Origin: an uncultured Desulfobacter sp.
GTDB taxonomy: Bacteria > Desulfobacterota > Desulfobacteria > Desulfobacterales > Desulfobacteraceae
DNA length: 64,000 bases
Assembly (NCBI RefSeq): GCF_963666675.1
Contig: NZ_OY762929.1
Coordinates: 3,720,001 to 3,784,000 of the forward strand
Reading direction: 5' to 3'
Both the position numbers and the translations under genes were made by a program. Below, one piece after another: positions 46,189-55,192 of the stretch (positions within the stretch are counted from its first letter, which is position 1; every line of letters starts with the position of its first letter). Under the pieces are notes generated by a model, which ran no database searches, was not told the origin of the DNA, and saw only the letters and a program-made list of their open reading frames with translations.

Positions 46189-47025
46189 ATGCCCGTCATC
46201 ACCATCTCAAGAGGTTCTTACAGTCGTGGAAAAGAAGTCGCTGAAAAGGTTGCCGCCGAACTGGGGTATGAATGTATTTCCCGTGATATTCTGATAGAAG
46301 CATCGGAAGAGTTCAATATCCCGGAGATCAGACTGGTCAGGGCCCTTCACGACGCGCCGTCCGCCCTTGAAAGATACACCCACGGCAGGGAACGCTTTGT
46401 AAGTTACATCCGCAAAGCGCTGCTACAGCATATCCAGAAAGACAATGTTGTTTACCACGGACTGGCAGGGCACTATTTTTTACTGGATCTTCCCAATGTC
46501 CTGAAAATCAGAATCATATCAGATATAGAAGAACGCGTGAAAGAAGAAGTCCGGCGGGAAAATATCTCCGAGGAAAAAGCACGCTATATCCTGAAAAAAG
46601 ATGATGATGAACGAAGGAAATGGGGCTTGAGATTATACGGCATTGATACCTGGGACAGCAGGCTTTATGATATGGTCATCAATATAAAAAATCTTTCGGT
46701 AAAGGATGCCGCCGATCTGATCTGCAGCACGGTTCAAAAACCCAATTTTAAAACCACTCCCGAATCGCAAAAAATCATTGATGATGCACTCTTGGCCGCA
46801 AAGGTTCATGCCGCCCTTGTAAAACTATCACCCAAAAGCATTGTCACAGCCGATGACGGGGTTGTAAGGATCGGTGATCAGGACGGCGTGCTGGACATAA
46901 AAACAGACGCATCCAATGAAATAAAACGCGTGGCTGAAAATGTAGAGGGGGTCAAAGAGGTTCTTATCAGTGTACACAAAAAATCAGACGATCATCATGC
47001 CGTGAATCCATTCCACAAAATATAA
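46189..47025 (+). CDS. Cytidylate kinase-like protein with C-terminal BON-like domain
   Basis: 278 residues from ATG at 46189, supported by AAGGAGA; an upstream GTG is not preceded by a ribosome site. Residues 1-200 are a cytidylate-kinase-like P-loop domain in which the loop is ISRGSYSRGKEVA rather than GxxGxGK, followed by SRDILIEASEEF and LAGHYFL. The last ~75 residues (AAKVHAALVKLSP...VLISVHKK) resemble a BON domain. Such fusions are common in delta-proteobacteria and are of unknown substrate; true CMP kinase activity is not assured. Confidence 0.85.
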   Translation: MPVITISRGSYSRGKEVAEKVAAELGYECISRDILIEASEEFNIPEIRLVRALHDAPSALERYTHGRERFVSYIRKALLQHIQKDNVVYHGLAGHYFLLDLPNVLKIRIISDIEERVKEEVRRENISEEKARYILKKDDDERRKWGLRLYGIDTWDSRLYDMVINIKNLSVKDAADLICSTVQKPNFKTTPESQKIIDDALLAAKVHAALVKLSPKSIVTADDGVVRIGDQDGVLDIKTDASNEIKRVAENVEGVKEVLISVHKKSDDHHAVNPFHKI

Positions 47026-47064
47026 TCATGTGTCCCAATAGACCCTAAGTTTTTTACAAATAAA

Positions 47065-47091
47065 AAAAGCAGCCGATGGGCTGCTTTTATA
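47065..47091. terminator. Bidirectional rho-independent terminator
   Basis: AAAAGCAGCC-GATG-GGCTGCTTTT, with A and T runs on both sides. Serves the kinase-like gene on one strand and tRNA-His on the other. Confidence 0.88.
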
Positions 47092-47099
47092 ATCTTTTG

Positions 47100-47176
47100 T
47101 GGGGTGAGTGACCGGGATTGAACCGGCGGCAACCAGGGCCACAACCTGGTGCTCTACCAACTGAGCTACACCCACC
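47100..47176 (-). tRNA. tRNA-His (GUG)
   Basis: 77 nt with encoded CCA and the extra 5' G opposite C73 that marks histidine tRNAs. The acceptor stem GTGGGTG pairs with CACTCAC; anticodon loop TTGTGGC gives GUG. Confidence 0.96.
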
Positions 47177-47347
47177 ACGAAAAACTCTGCATAACTATCA
47201 GAACTGATTTTCTTTTTCAAGCATTTTTTTCATTATTTTTTTTATTATCGATAAAATCGAGTTCACATTGGCATTGACCTGCCCTGCCCCTTTGATTATT
47301 ATTCCTAAAATATTTTTAATAAAACATGCAACAAGGCGATTAATTAA

Positions 47348-47524
47348 ATGAATATGAATACGTTGATTATTTTTACCATACGTCTGATTCTGGGCATGGC
47401 CTTTGGAATCATCCTTACCCGACTGTTTAAACCGGACTGGGGCATCTACCATGGTGTTGCCACAGGTGTGGTTCTTGTGGCACTGGCCTACGGCATGAGC
47501 TATTACAGAAAATTAAAAGGGTAA
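47348..47524 (+). CDS. Small membrane protein of 58 residues
   Basis: Reads MNMNTLIIFTIRLILGMAFG and continues with two hydrophobic helices (about 5-24 and 36-53) separated by RLFKPDWGIYHG. It ends 14 bases before selB, in the same direction, and is probably in the same transcript. Glycine-rich helices and the short loop suggest a membrane-embedded small subunit or regulator. No family recognised. Confidence 0.7.
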   Translation: MNMNTLIIFTIRLILGMAFGIILTRLFKPDWGIYHGVATGVVLVALAYGMSYYRKLKG

Positions 47525-47538
47525 CAGGCAGGGTATTT

Positions 47539-49455
47539 GTGGACAATATAATTCTGGGGACTGCAGGACACATTGATCATGGAAAAACCAGCCTGGTCAA
47601 GGCATTAACGGGCATTGAAACGGACCGCCTCAAGGAGGAAAAAGAACGGGGAATTACCATTGAACTCGGGTTTGCGTCCCTGGATCTTCCCAATGGGCAG
47701 CACATCGGCATCGTGGACATGCCCGGCCATGAAAAATTTGTAAAAAATATGGTGGCCGGCTCCTCGGGCATTGATGTGGTGGTCATGGTCATTGCTGCAG
47801 ATGAAGGGGTTATGCCCCAGACCCGGGAGCATATGGAGATCTGCAACCTCATGGGCATCCGGTACGGGATGATTGCCCTGACCAAAACCGATCTTGTGGA
47901 CGAAGACCTGCTGGAACTGGCCATGGACGACATCCATGATTTTATCCAGGACACCTTCCTTGAAGCGCAGCCTATTGTGCCGGTATCGTCTGCCACCGGC
48001 CAGGGGCTGGATGAATTTTCAACCGCCCTTGAAAACATATGCACACAAATCCCGCCCCGAAAATTTTCTTCCATTTTCCGTCTGCCCGTGGACCGGGTAT
48101 TTTCCATGAAAGGATTCGGCACGGTTATCACCGGCACCTTGATTTCGGGCCAGGTAAGTGTGGGACAGGAGATCATGGTGTTTCCACGAAAAATCACATC
48201 AAAGGTCCGGGGCCTGCAGGTGCATTCCAGTTCGGTGGAGACCGCTGTTGCCGGAACCCGTACAGCCATCAATTTCCAGGGCCTTGACCGGGAAGCCGTA
48301 TTCAGAGGCGATGTACTTTCCACACCGGGGGCTTTAATCGAAAGCTATATGGTGGATGCGCAGTTCCATTACCTGAAAAGCAATGCCAGGCCGGCCAAAG
48401 CCCGGACAAGGATTCGATTTCATTCGGGCACCAGTGAAATACTGGGCTACATGGTTCTGCTGGACCGGGAGACGCTGTTGCCCGGGGATACGGCACCGGT
48501 TCAGTTCCGCCTGGAATCCCCGGTCTGCTGTATCAAAGATGACCGATACGTTGTTCGATCCTACTCCCCTGTCAGAACCATCGGGGGCGGAGACATCCTC
48601 AACCCGGTGTCCCAGAAATACAAATCCAAAGATACCGCCATCATTGAAGGGCTTCATGGCCTTGCCGAACAGGATGATGAAAACACAATTGGCTTTTTTC
48701 TCTCCATCAAAGGATACTCCGGGCTGACCTTAAATGAGTTAAGGGTGATGACCAATGTGCCGGATAAAAAGCTGACCGCCGCGCTGCAGAAAATGCTTGC
48801 GAAACAGGAAGCGGTCCTTACGGACAAGGAAAAGCAGATCTATGTCCATGGTTCCATCTTTGATGGGTTTAAGGAAAAAGTGCTGGAACGGTTGACCGCT
48901 TATCACCAGGGAAATCCCCTGAAAGAAGGCATGCCCGCCCAGGAGTTGAAATCCAAATTTCAGTATGTGGATGATGCCCGGTTCTTCAACATCCTGTTCA
49001 ACCGCCTGGAAAAGGAAAATCTCATTGTTCTGGACAAAAACCTCATTAAATTGTCAGGATTCAAAGTGGCACTCCAGGTGGACCAGCATGAGATCAAAGA
49101 GAAGATTGCCGATATTTACAAAAAATCCGGTTTGACCCCGCCCTTTTTCCGCACCGTTTGCCAGGATCTGGACCTGGACCAGAAAACGGCCAGGGGCGTG
49201 ATGCAGATGCTCATCGATGAAAAACAGATCGTCAAAACAAAAGATGACCTGTTTTTTGATAGCGTTGCAGTCAATGACCTTTCAACGGAACTCGTCGAAT
49301 TTCTCAAAGCCAATGAAAAGATCACCACACCGCAATTTAAGGATATGACCGGGATTTCCAGAAAATATGTCATCCCTTTGATCGAACATTTTGACGCCAT
49401 ACACCTGACCATTCGGGTGGAGGATCATAGACAGTTAAGAAAAAAAATATCCTGA
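47539..49455 (+). CDS. selB: Selenocysteine-specific elongation factor
   Basis: 638 residues from a GTG start. GTPase motifs GHIDHGKTS, DMPGHEKF and TKTDLVDED; EF-Tu-like domains II and III to about residue 350; then winged-helix repeats (about 420-638) that bind the SECIS hairpin of selenoprotein mRNAs. It brings Sec-tRNA to in-frame UGA codons. No selA, selD, tRNA-Sec or recognised selenoprotein lies in the window, so these must be elsewhere. Confidence 0.96.
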   Translation: MDNIILGTAGHIDHGKTSLVKALTGIETDRLKEEKERGITIELGFASLDLPNGQHIGIVDMPGHEKFVKNMVAGSSGIDVVVMVIAADEGVMPQTREHMEICNLMGIRYGMIALTKTDLVDEDLLELAMDDIHDFIQDTFLEAQPIVPVSSATGQGLDEFSTALENICTQIPPRKFSSIFRLPVDRVFSMKGFGTVITGTLISGQVSVGQEIMVFPRKITSKVRGLQVHSSSVETAVAGTRTAINFQGLDREAVFRGDVLSTPGALIESYMVDAQFHYLKSNARPAKARTRIRFHSGTSEILGYMVLLDRETLLPGDTAPVQFRLESPVCCIKDDRYVVRSYSPVRTIGGGDILNPVSQKYKSKDTAIIEGLHGLAEQDDENTIGFFLSIKGYSGLTLNELRVMTNVPDKKLTAALQKMLAKQEAVLTDKEKQIYVHGSIFDGFKEKVLERLTAYHQGNPLKEGMPAQELKSKFQYVDDARFFNILFNRLEKENLIVLDKNLIKLSGFKVALQVDQHEIKEKIADIYKKSGLTPPFFRTVCQDLDLDQKTARGVMQMLIDEKQIVKTKDDLFFDSVAVNDLSTELVEFLKANEKITTPQFKDMTGISRKYVIPLIEHFDAIHLTIRVEDHRQLRKKIS

Positions 49456-49458
49456 ACA

Positions 49459-50655
49459 TCAAATCCGTTCAACAAAAGAGGTGATAATACTGTCCAGGCG
49501 CATCCAGCCGTCCAGGGTCAGAACAAATCGTCGCCCGGCATCCCGGTGCCGGGCAAATCCTTTATTTTCAAGGCTGTCCATCAAAGACTGGAATACGGTT
49601 AAAAACCGCTTCTGCCAAAGCATCTGCCCCATGTTTATATCAAGGCCCATGGATGTCCTCAGCCCCACCATGACATACTCCATCTGCCGCTGCTCCAGGG
49701 TCAGGGATTCACTGTTTGATACCGGTGGTTCGCCTGCTTTCAAACCCCTGATGTATCCATTCAGGTCCGGTGCATTCCAGAATCGTTTATACACAGCCGG
49801 GCCATCCGTGTCGGCGTTTACGGCATAGGAATGGGCGGCCGGCCCGAAGCCATGATAGGGAACCATCCGCCAATAGGCACGATTGTGCCGGGAACGAAGG
49901 GAAGCGCGCCTTGCAAAGTTGGAGACTTCGTAATGGTCCCACCCATGGGTTTTCAGGTATTGGGCAGCCGTACAGAACAGATCGACCTGATCGGATTGGG
50001 CCATGGGTAAAAAAACGCCTTGTTCATGCATGGCGTCCAGAGCCGTGCCCGGTTCTAAAGTGAGCATATAACAGGAAAGGTGTGCCGGCATTAGGTCCAA
50101 AGCGGCATCAAGCTCCTGGATCAAGTGATCGCGGCTCTGACCGGGAAGGCCGTAAATCAAATCCAGACTGATATTGTCAATGCCGGCGGCACGGATCTTT
50201 TCCACGGCGTGTGCGCTATTGTCAACTGAATGGATACGCCCCAAAAGACAGAGTTGTTCCGGGTCAAGGGACTGAACCCCCAGACTGACACGATTAATCC
50301 CCATGGCTTGGAACGATTTCAGGTGACTCTTGTTCAGGGTACCCGGATTGGCCTCAAGGGTGATCTCGGTCTGACGGCAAAGACCATAGGCGTTGTCCAG
50401 GGCCTTCAAGACGGCTTCGATGTGTCGCGGCTCAAGCAAAGAAGGTGTACCGCCCCCAAAATAGACGGTTGCCGAACGGCCTTTGGATTGTGATTCATTG
50501 CATTGCGAACGCAACTGAATCTCCCGGACCAGGGCCGTGACATAATCAGGAATCAGGGAAAGATCGGTCTTGGAATAAAAATCGCAATACCTGCATTTTT
50601 TTATACAGAACGGAACGTGAATATAGAGGTGTTCATGCTCTACCAACTCAATCAT
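49459..50655 (-). CDS. hemW: Radical SAM haem chaperone HemW
   Basis: 398 residues. Radical SAM cluster C17-x3-C21-x2-C24 in HVPFCIKKCRYCDFY, with VYFGGGTPSLL as the SAM-binding GGTP motif and a C-terminal HemN-like domain. It lacks the extra Cys found after the motif in true HemN (CDFY here, as in HemW), so it is haem chaperone-like rather than coproporphyrinogen oxidase. Converges on selB, with three bases between stops. Confidence 0.92.
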   Translation of the reverse strand: MIELVEHEHLYIHVPFCIKKCRYCDFYSKTDLSLIPDYVTALVREIQLRSQCNESQSKGRSATVYFGGGTPSLLEPRHIEAVLKALDNAYGLCRQTEITLEANPGTLNKSHLKSFQAMGINRVSLGVQSLDPEQLCLLGRIHSVDNSAHAVEKIRAAGIDNISLDLIYGLPGQSRDHLIQELDAALDLMPAHLSCYMLTLEPGTALDAMHEQGVFLPMAQSDQVDLFCTAAQYLKTHGWDHYEVSNFARRASLRSRHNRAYWRMVPYHGFGPAAHSYAVNADTDGPAVYKRFWNAPDLNGYIRGLKAGEPPVSNSESLTLEQRQMEYVMVGLRTSMGLDINMGQMLWQKRFLTVFQSLMDSLENKGFARHRDAGRRFVLTLDGWMRLDSIITSFVERI

Positions 50656-50805
50656 TATTTTTCTCGGTCATTCAATTTTTAGGAAATTTGTTCAAATTCA
50701 AGGCCGAAACAATTTTTAAGCGGAGGAATATAGGACATATTTTGAGGATTAAAAATTTTTTCCAAGGCGGAAGTTGAGCAAATTAACAAAAACTGGATCA
50801 TTGAG

Positions 50806-51969
50806 TCAGACAAACCGCATCATCAACCGGTCCAAAATCTGATCCACGTTCTTCGGTGTGACCCCGTAATTCTCACAGGCCTGCCGTACCTGGTCCATCT
50901 GGGGACTTGAACTCATGTCCTCGAGGCCTTTGAAAAACCCCATGCGGCGGCCGATCTGATAAAGGATACGCTCCTGGGGAGGTAAGTCAAAGAACCGGTC
51001 AATGACCCCAATCATTTTCTCTTTGTCATTGGGCATCTCACCGGTAACCGTTTCAAACAGGTTCAAAATATGATCGCTTTTTATACGGGACTGTACATTA
51101 TCCAGAGTCTCAAGCATCAGGCGCAATTCCGTTGCAATCATGGCATCACCCGGTTTTTCAAACATACCCCGAACCTGCCAGTGGGCAAGTTCCGTGGACG
51201 GCGAAAGGCCAAGGGTCCGAATTTTAATCACATCCGGATGAATGGCATTCAGGGCTTCAGCAGTCTCAAGGGCATGCTCAATGGAGAGATCAACCCCGCC
51301 CAATCCCGGCACCACATAGGCATACAACTCAATGCCGGCCTTGCGAATCCGTTTTCCCGCCTCAATGTGACCGCTTCTGTTCACACCGGTACGCATACGG
51401 TTAAGTACCAGATTCGACCCACTTTCAACGCCCACGTGAAGCCGGTTAAGCCCAAGTTCATACAACTGCTTCAGGGTACCTTCCGGCAATTGGAGGATGG
51501 TGCTGCTTCGGGTATAGGCGGCAATGGTTTCGGTCTGCGGAAAACATTTTTTGATATGACTGAGAACAAAGAACAGATCCTTGGGCTTCATCACCAGGGG
51601 ATTGGCATCCTGAAGAAAAATTGAGGTCATGCCCGCAGCATACCATTTGACGGCATTATTGAATGCAATCCGGTCCCGGACCTCAAACCCGGTATAAATC
51701 GCATGAACCTGCTCCTGGTCAAAGGCAATGGGCATGGCGTTTTCCTGGAGCAGCCTGTCAATATATGTGCGAACCAGGTCAATGTCCTTTATAATATCTG
51801 CCACAGGGCGCATGGAAAACTTTTGATTTTTATAAACCGGACAAAAGGAACAGCGGTTCCACGGACAGTTCCGGATCAGACGCAGCAGCAGGCTGTATGC
51901 ATCATTGGCCGGATAGATGGGTCCCTGTTCATAGCCCTGGTATGTCTGTGTCTGTTTATCGTCTGCCAT
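50806..51969 (-). CDS. Radical SAM protein with CX4CX2C cluster motif
   Basis: 387 residues. The cluster motif is Cys35-x4-Cys40-x2-Cys43 in NCPWNRCSFC, one residue longer than the classical CX3CX2C. The barrel is followed by conserved LHVGVESGSNLVLNRM and YAYVVPGLGG. Similar proteins are common in anaerobes and are unassigned. No partner gene is adjacent: hemW and kdnA are each separated by 150-210 bases. Substrate unknown. Confidence 0.8.
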   Translation of the reverse strand: MADDKQTQTYQGYEQGPIYPANDAYSLLLRLIRNCPWNRCSFCPVYKNQKFSMRPVADIIKDIDLVRTYIDRLLQENAMPIAFDQEQVHAIYTGFEVRDRIAFNNAVKWYAAGMTSIFLQDANPLVMKPKDLFFVLSHIKKCFPQTETIAAYTRSSTILQLPEGTLKQLYELGLNRLHVGVESGSNLVLNRMRTGVNRSGHIEAGKRIRKAGIELYAYVVPGLGGVDLSIEHALETAEALNAIHPDVIKIRTLGLSPSTELAHWQVRGMFEKPGDAMIATELRLMLETLDNVQSRIKSDHILNLFETVTGEMPNDKEKMIGVIDRFFDLPPQERILYQIGRRMGFFKGLEDMSSSPQMDQVRQACENYGVTPKNVDQILDRLMMRFV

Positions 51970-52178
51970 AGTAAAAAACTTGGTATAATCCCTACTGTTT
52001 CCGCATCATATTGAACCTTTCCAATAAAAGGGTTATAAGCATTAGAAAAATGAAAGTCAATATCTGGATCTGCCTTGAAAAGGTATGCCGGATTTGATAT
52101 TAATTCCTAATTTTTATAGTCAATTATCAAATCTTTCCCTATCGGGGCAGACAAATTTGTGTAATATAAGGAGAACGC

Positions 52179-53363
52179 ATGCCTGGTTTTGAATTATTTT
52201 CAGATGAGGAACGTAAACAGGTCAATGATGTACTGGAAACAGGCGTTTTATTTAGATACGGATTTGAAGGGGCCAGAAACGGCCATTTTAAAGCCTTGGA
52301 ATTTGAAAAAAAACTGGCCCAAATAACAGGGGCCGGGTTCAGCCATCTATGTTCCAGCGGAACCGCAGCCCTTTGTACGGCCCTTGCGGCCTGCGGCATC
52401 GGTGCCGGGGACGAAGTCATTGTACCGCCGTTTACCTTTGTAGCCACATTTGAAGCCGTGATTCAGGCCGGTGCAATACCTGTGTTTGCAGAGATCGATC
52501 AGACGTTGTGCCTGGACCCGGATCGTCTGGAAGCGGCAGTGACACCCCGGACCAAAGCCGTGGTGCCGGTACATATGTGCGGGGCCATGGCACGGATTGA
52601 TGAGATCAAAGCCTTTTGCGATAAAAAAGGCCTGGTACTTTTGGAAGATGCCTGCCAGTCGCTGGGGGCAAATTTCAAGGGCGGCCACCTGGGCACCTTC
52701 GGCAAGGCCGGATGTTTCTCCTTTGACTCGGTTAAAACCGTGACCTGTGGTGAAGGCGGCGGCATTATCACCAATGATGAAGATATTTACACCCGGTGTC
52801 ACCAGTATGCAGACCATGGCCATGACCACCTGGGCGGGCCGGACCGGGGTGCGGATGACCATCCCATCATGGGCACAAACTACAGGATATCCGAGCTCAA
52901 TGCCGCGGTGGGACTTGCCCAGTTAGGCAAACTTGACCGTATCCTAGAGATCCAGAAAAAAAATAAAGCCGCCATCAAAGATGCCATGAAAAATATTGAG
53001 GGGGTTACCTTTCGCGAACTTCCCGACCCGGACGGGGATTCGGCCACATTTTTGAGCTTTTTTATGCCCACCCAGGATCAGGCCGAACAGGCGGCAAAAA
53101 AACTTGCGGAAAACGGTGCCCCGTGTGCTTACTGGTACAACAACAACTGGCATTACTATAAAAAATGGCACCATCTCAAGGAGATGAAACGTGCCGCAAA
53201 ACTTCCCTTTGAACTGAGTGCGGATCTGCCGGATTATGCCGGACTTACACTGGAACAGAGTGAAGATATTATGAAACGGACGCTGTCCATGCAGATTATG
53301 CTCTCCTGGACCGCCGATGATATGGAAAAACGTATACAGGCGATATTAACCGCTTTAAAGTAA
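52179..53363 (+). CDS. kdnA: 8-amino-3,8-dideoxy-manno-octulosonate (Kdo8N) aminotransferase
   Basis: 394 residues, DegT/DnrJ/EryC1 PLP enzyme. PLP Lys is residue 186 in FSFDSVKTVTCGEGG. The N-terminus MPGFELFSDEE and the segment YADHGHDHLGG...HPIMGTNYRISE match the KdnA type known from Shewanella rather than general sugar aminotransferases. It transfers an amino group to 8-oxo-Kdo made by KdnB. Followed after 14 bases by kdnB and then kdsB, the same trio as in Shewanella, which makes the assignment strong. Confidence 0.88.
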   Translation: MPGFELFSDEERKQVNDVLETGVLFRYGFEGARNGHFKALEFEKKLAQITGAGFSHLCSSGTAALCTALAACGIGAGDEVIVPPFTFVATFEAVIQAGAIPVFAEIDQTLCLDPDRLEAAVTPRTKAVVPVHMCGAMARIDEIKAFCDKKGLVLLEDACQSLGANFKGGHLGTFGKAGCFSFDSVKTVTCGEGGGIITNDEDIYTRCHQYADHGHDHLGGPDRGADDHPIMGTNYRISELNAAVGLAQLGKLDRILEIQKKNKAAIKDAMKNIEGVTFRELPDPDGDSATFLSFFMPTQDQAEQAAKKLAENGAPCAYWYNNNWHYYKKWHHLKEMKRAAKLPFELSADLPDYAGLTLEQSEDIMKRTLSMQIMLSWTADDMEKRIQAILTALK

Positions 53364-53377
53364 GTAAGGAATTATCA

Positions 53378-54445
53378 ATGTTTAGGAACTTTAAGCTGGT
53401 CCCCAATATTCTTTTCGGCCGGGGCTGTTTTGCCCAGCTTGACGAGGTCGTGGGCGGCCGGCGCAAGTCCGGTGAAGACTGGGCTGTTTTTGTTGTGGAT
53501 GATGTATTTAAAGGCAAAGACCTTGAAAAACGCATCCCTTTGCATGACAACGATTTTCTTTTGTGGGTCAATGTAGCCGATGAACCCAAAACAGGGTATG
53601 TGGACAAGCTGACCCTGGAAACAAAAAACTTCAATTCAACCCTGCCCTGTGCCGTCATCGGTATTGGGGGCGGATCGGCCATGGACCTCGCCAAATCCGT
53701 TTCTTTGATGCTCACCAACGAGGGATCATCCACCGAGTACCAGGGATGGGATCTGATCAAACACCCGGCTGTATGGCATGCCGCCGTACCGACTATTTCC
53801 GGCACAGGTGCCGAAGTCTCCCGGACGGCTGTTCTCACAGGGCCCGATAAAAAGCTGGGCTTGAACTCCGACTATACGGTATTTGACCAAGTGATTCTGG
53901 ACCCGGAACTGACCACAGGCGTGCCCAAGGACCAGCACTTTTACACTGGCATGGACTGCTATATCCACTGCATTGAATCTTTGCAGGGCACATATATCAA
54001 TGAATTTTCCAAGGCCTATGGTGAAAAATCGTTGGATCTTTGCCGCCAGGTCTTTGTGGATAATCACCCGGACTCGGCCGACAAACTGATGATGGCATCC
54101 TTTTTCGGTGGTATGAGCATTGCGTACTCCCAGGTTGGTGCCTGCCATGCCCTCTCCTATGGCCTGGCCTATGTGCTCGGCACCCATCACGGCGTGGGCT
54201 GCTGCATCACCTTTGACACCCTGGATGAATATTATCCCGACGGTGTGAAAGAATTTCGGTCCATTATGGAAAAAACCGGGGTGGATATTCCCAGGGGTCT
54301 GACCAAGGATCTTACCGGAGACCAGATGGAGACCATGATCAGTGTGGCTCTGAATCTTGATCCGCTCTGGGAAAACTGCCTGGGCAAGGACTGGAAAACC
54401 ATCATGACCCGTGATAAAGCACGCAGCCTTTTTGAAAAGATGTAA
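53378..54445 (+). CDS. kdnB: 3-deoxy-manno-octulosonate 8-oxidase (iron-type alcohol dehydrogenase)
   Basis: 355 residues, iron-containing alcohol dehydrogenase family. NAD-binding GIGGGSAMDLAKS; metal-binding Asp/His residues in GMDCYIHCIES and CHALSYGLAYVLGTHHGVG. The start MFRNFKLVPNILFGRGCFAQLDEV is of the KdnB type. Oxidises C8 of Kdo to the aldehyde used by KdnA. Between kdnA and kdsB, spaced 14 and 3 bases. Confidence 0.87.
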   Translation: MFRNFKLVPNILFGRGCFAQLDEVVGGRRKSGEDWAVFVVDDVFKGKDLEKRIPLHDNDFLLWVNVADEPKTGYVDKLTLETKNFNSTLPCAVIGIGGGSAMDLAKSVSLMLTNEGSSTEYQGWDLIKHPAVWHAAVPTISGTGAEVSRTAVLTGPDKKLGLNSDYTVFDQVILDPELTTGVPKDQHFYTGMDCYIHCIESLQGTYINEFSKAYGEKSLDLCRQVFVDNHPDSADKLMMASFFGGMSIAYSQVGACHALSYGLAYVLGTHHGVGCCITFDTLDEYYPDGVKEFRSIMEKTGVDIPRGLTKDLTGDQMETMISVALNLDPLWENCLGKDWKTIMTRDKARSLFEKM

Positions 54446-54448
54446 CCT

Positions 54449-55177
54449 ATGCCCATTGCAGTGATTCCAGCGCGTTTCGGTTCCAGTCGGCTCGGCGGCA
54501 AGCCCTTGGTTGATATCGCAGGCAAGCCCATGATCCAGCGGGTGTTTGAGCAAACCCAGAAATCATCCGTGGTGACAAGAACCATTGTTGCCACGGATGA
54601 TGAACGCATTGTCAATGCCGTAAAAGCATTTGGCGGAGAAGCCTTAATGACTTCGGACACCTGCCGGTCAGGTACGGACCGAGTTGCGGAAACCGCCAAA
54701 ATGCTGGGGGCGGAAGACGATGATATCATCATCAACATCCAGGGAGACCAACCCGTGTTTAATCCCAAGAGCCTTGATGATTTGATCCGGCCTTTTAAAG
54801 CGGTGACCGGGCTTGCCATGTCCACCCTGGCGTATAAAATCCAGAACCCAAGGGAAATCACGGATCCTAAGGATGTAAAGGTCGTCTTCAATCACCAGGG
54901 CTTTGCCATGTATTTTTCCCGGGCCCAGATTCCCTATCCCCGGGACGGACAAACGGATGTGGATTATTATAAGCATCTAGGATTTTACGCGTATACCAAA
55001 TCTTTTTTAGACCAAATTGTCACCCTTGACAGCGGCACCTGCGAGCAGGTGGAAAAGCTGGAGCAGCTTAGGGTGCTGGAATATGGCTTTCCCATAAAAG
55101 TGGCTGTCACCCAATATGATTCACCGGAGATTGATCTGCCTGAAGATATTGAACGTGTTGAAGCGACACTGCGCTGA
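54449..55177 (+). CDS. kdsB: 3-deoxy-manno-octulosonate cytidylyltransferase
   Basis: 242 residues. Nucleotide motif VIPARFGSSRLGGKPL and the metal site NIQGDQPVF. It loads Kdo, or here probably Kdo8N, onto CMP for lipopolysaccharide assembly. Its position straight after kdnB and kdnA suggests the amino sugar is its real substrate, as in Shewanella; sequence alone does not decide. Confidence 0.93.
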   Translation: MPIAVIPARFGSSRLGGKPLVDIAGKPMIQRVFEQTQKSSVVTRTIVATDDERIVNAVKAFGGEALMTSDTCRSGTDRVAETAKMLGAEDDDIIINIQGDQPVFNPKSLDDLIRPFKAVTGLAMSTLAYKIQNPREITDPKDVKVVFNHQGFAMYFSRAQIPYPRDGQTDVDYYKHLGFYAYTKSFLDQIVTLDSGTCEQVEKLEQLRVLEYGFPIKVAVTQYDSPEIDLPEDIERVEATLR

Positions 55178-55192
55178 TATTGCTGAATATTC

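Noticed and set aside
47539..49455. Selenoprotein genes or tRNA-Sec near selB
   Set aside because: Looked for in-frame TGA interruptions in neighbouring genes and for a long-armed UCA tRNA; none found.
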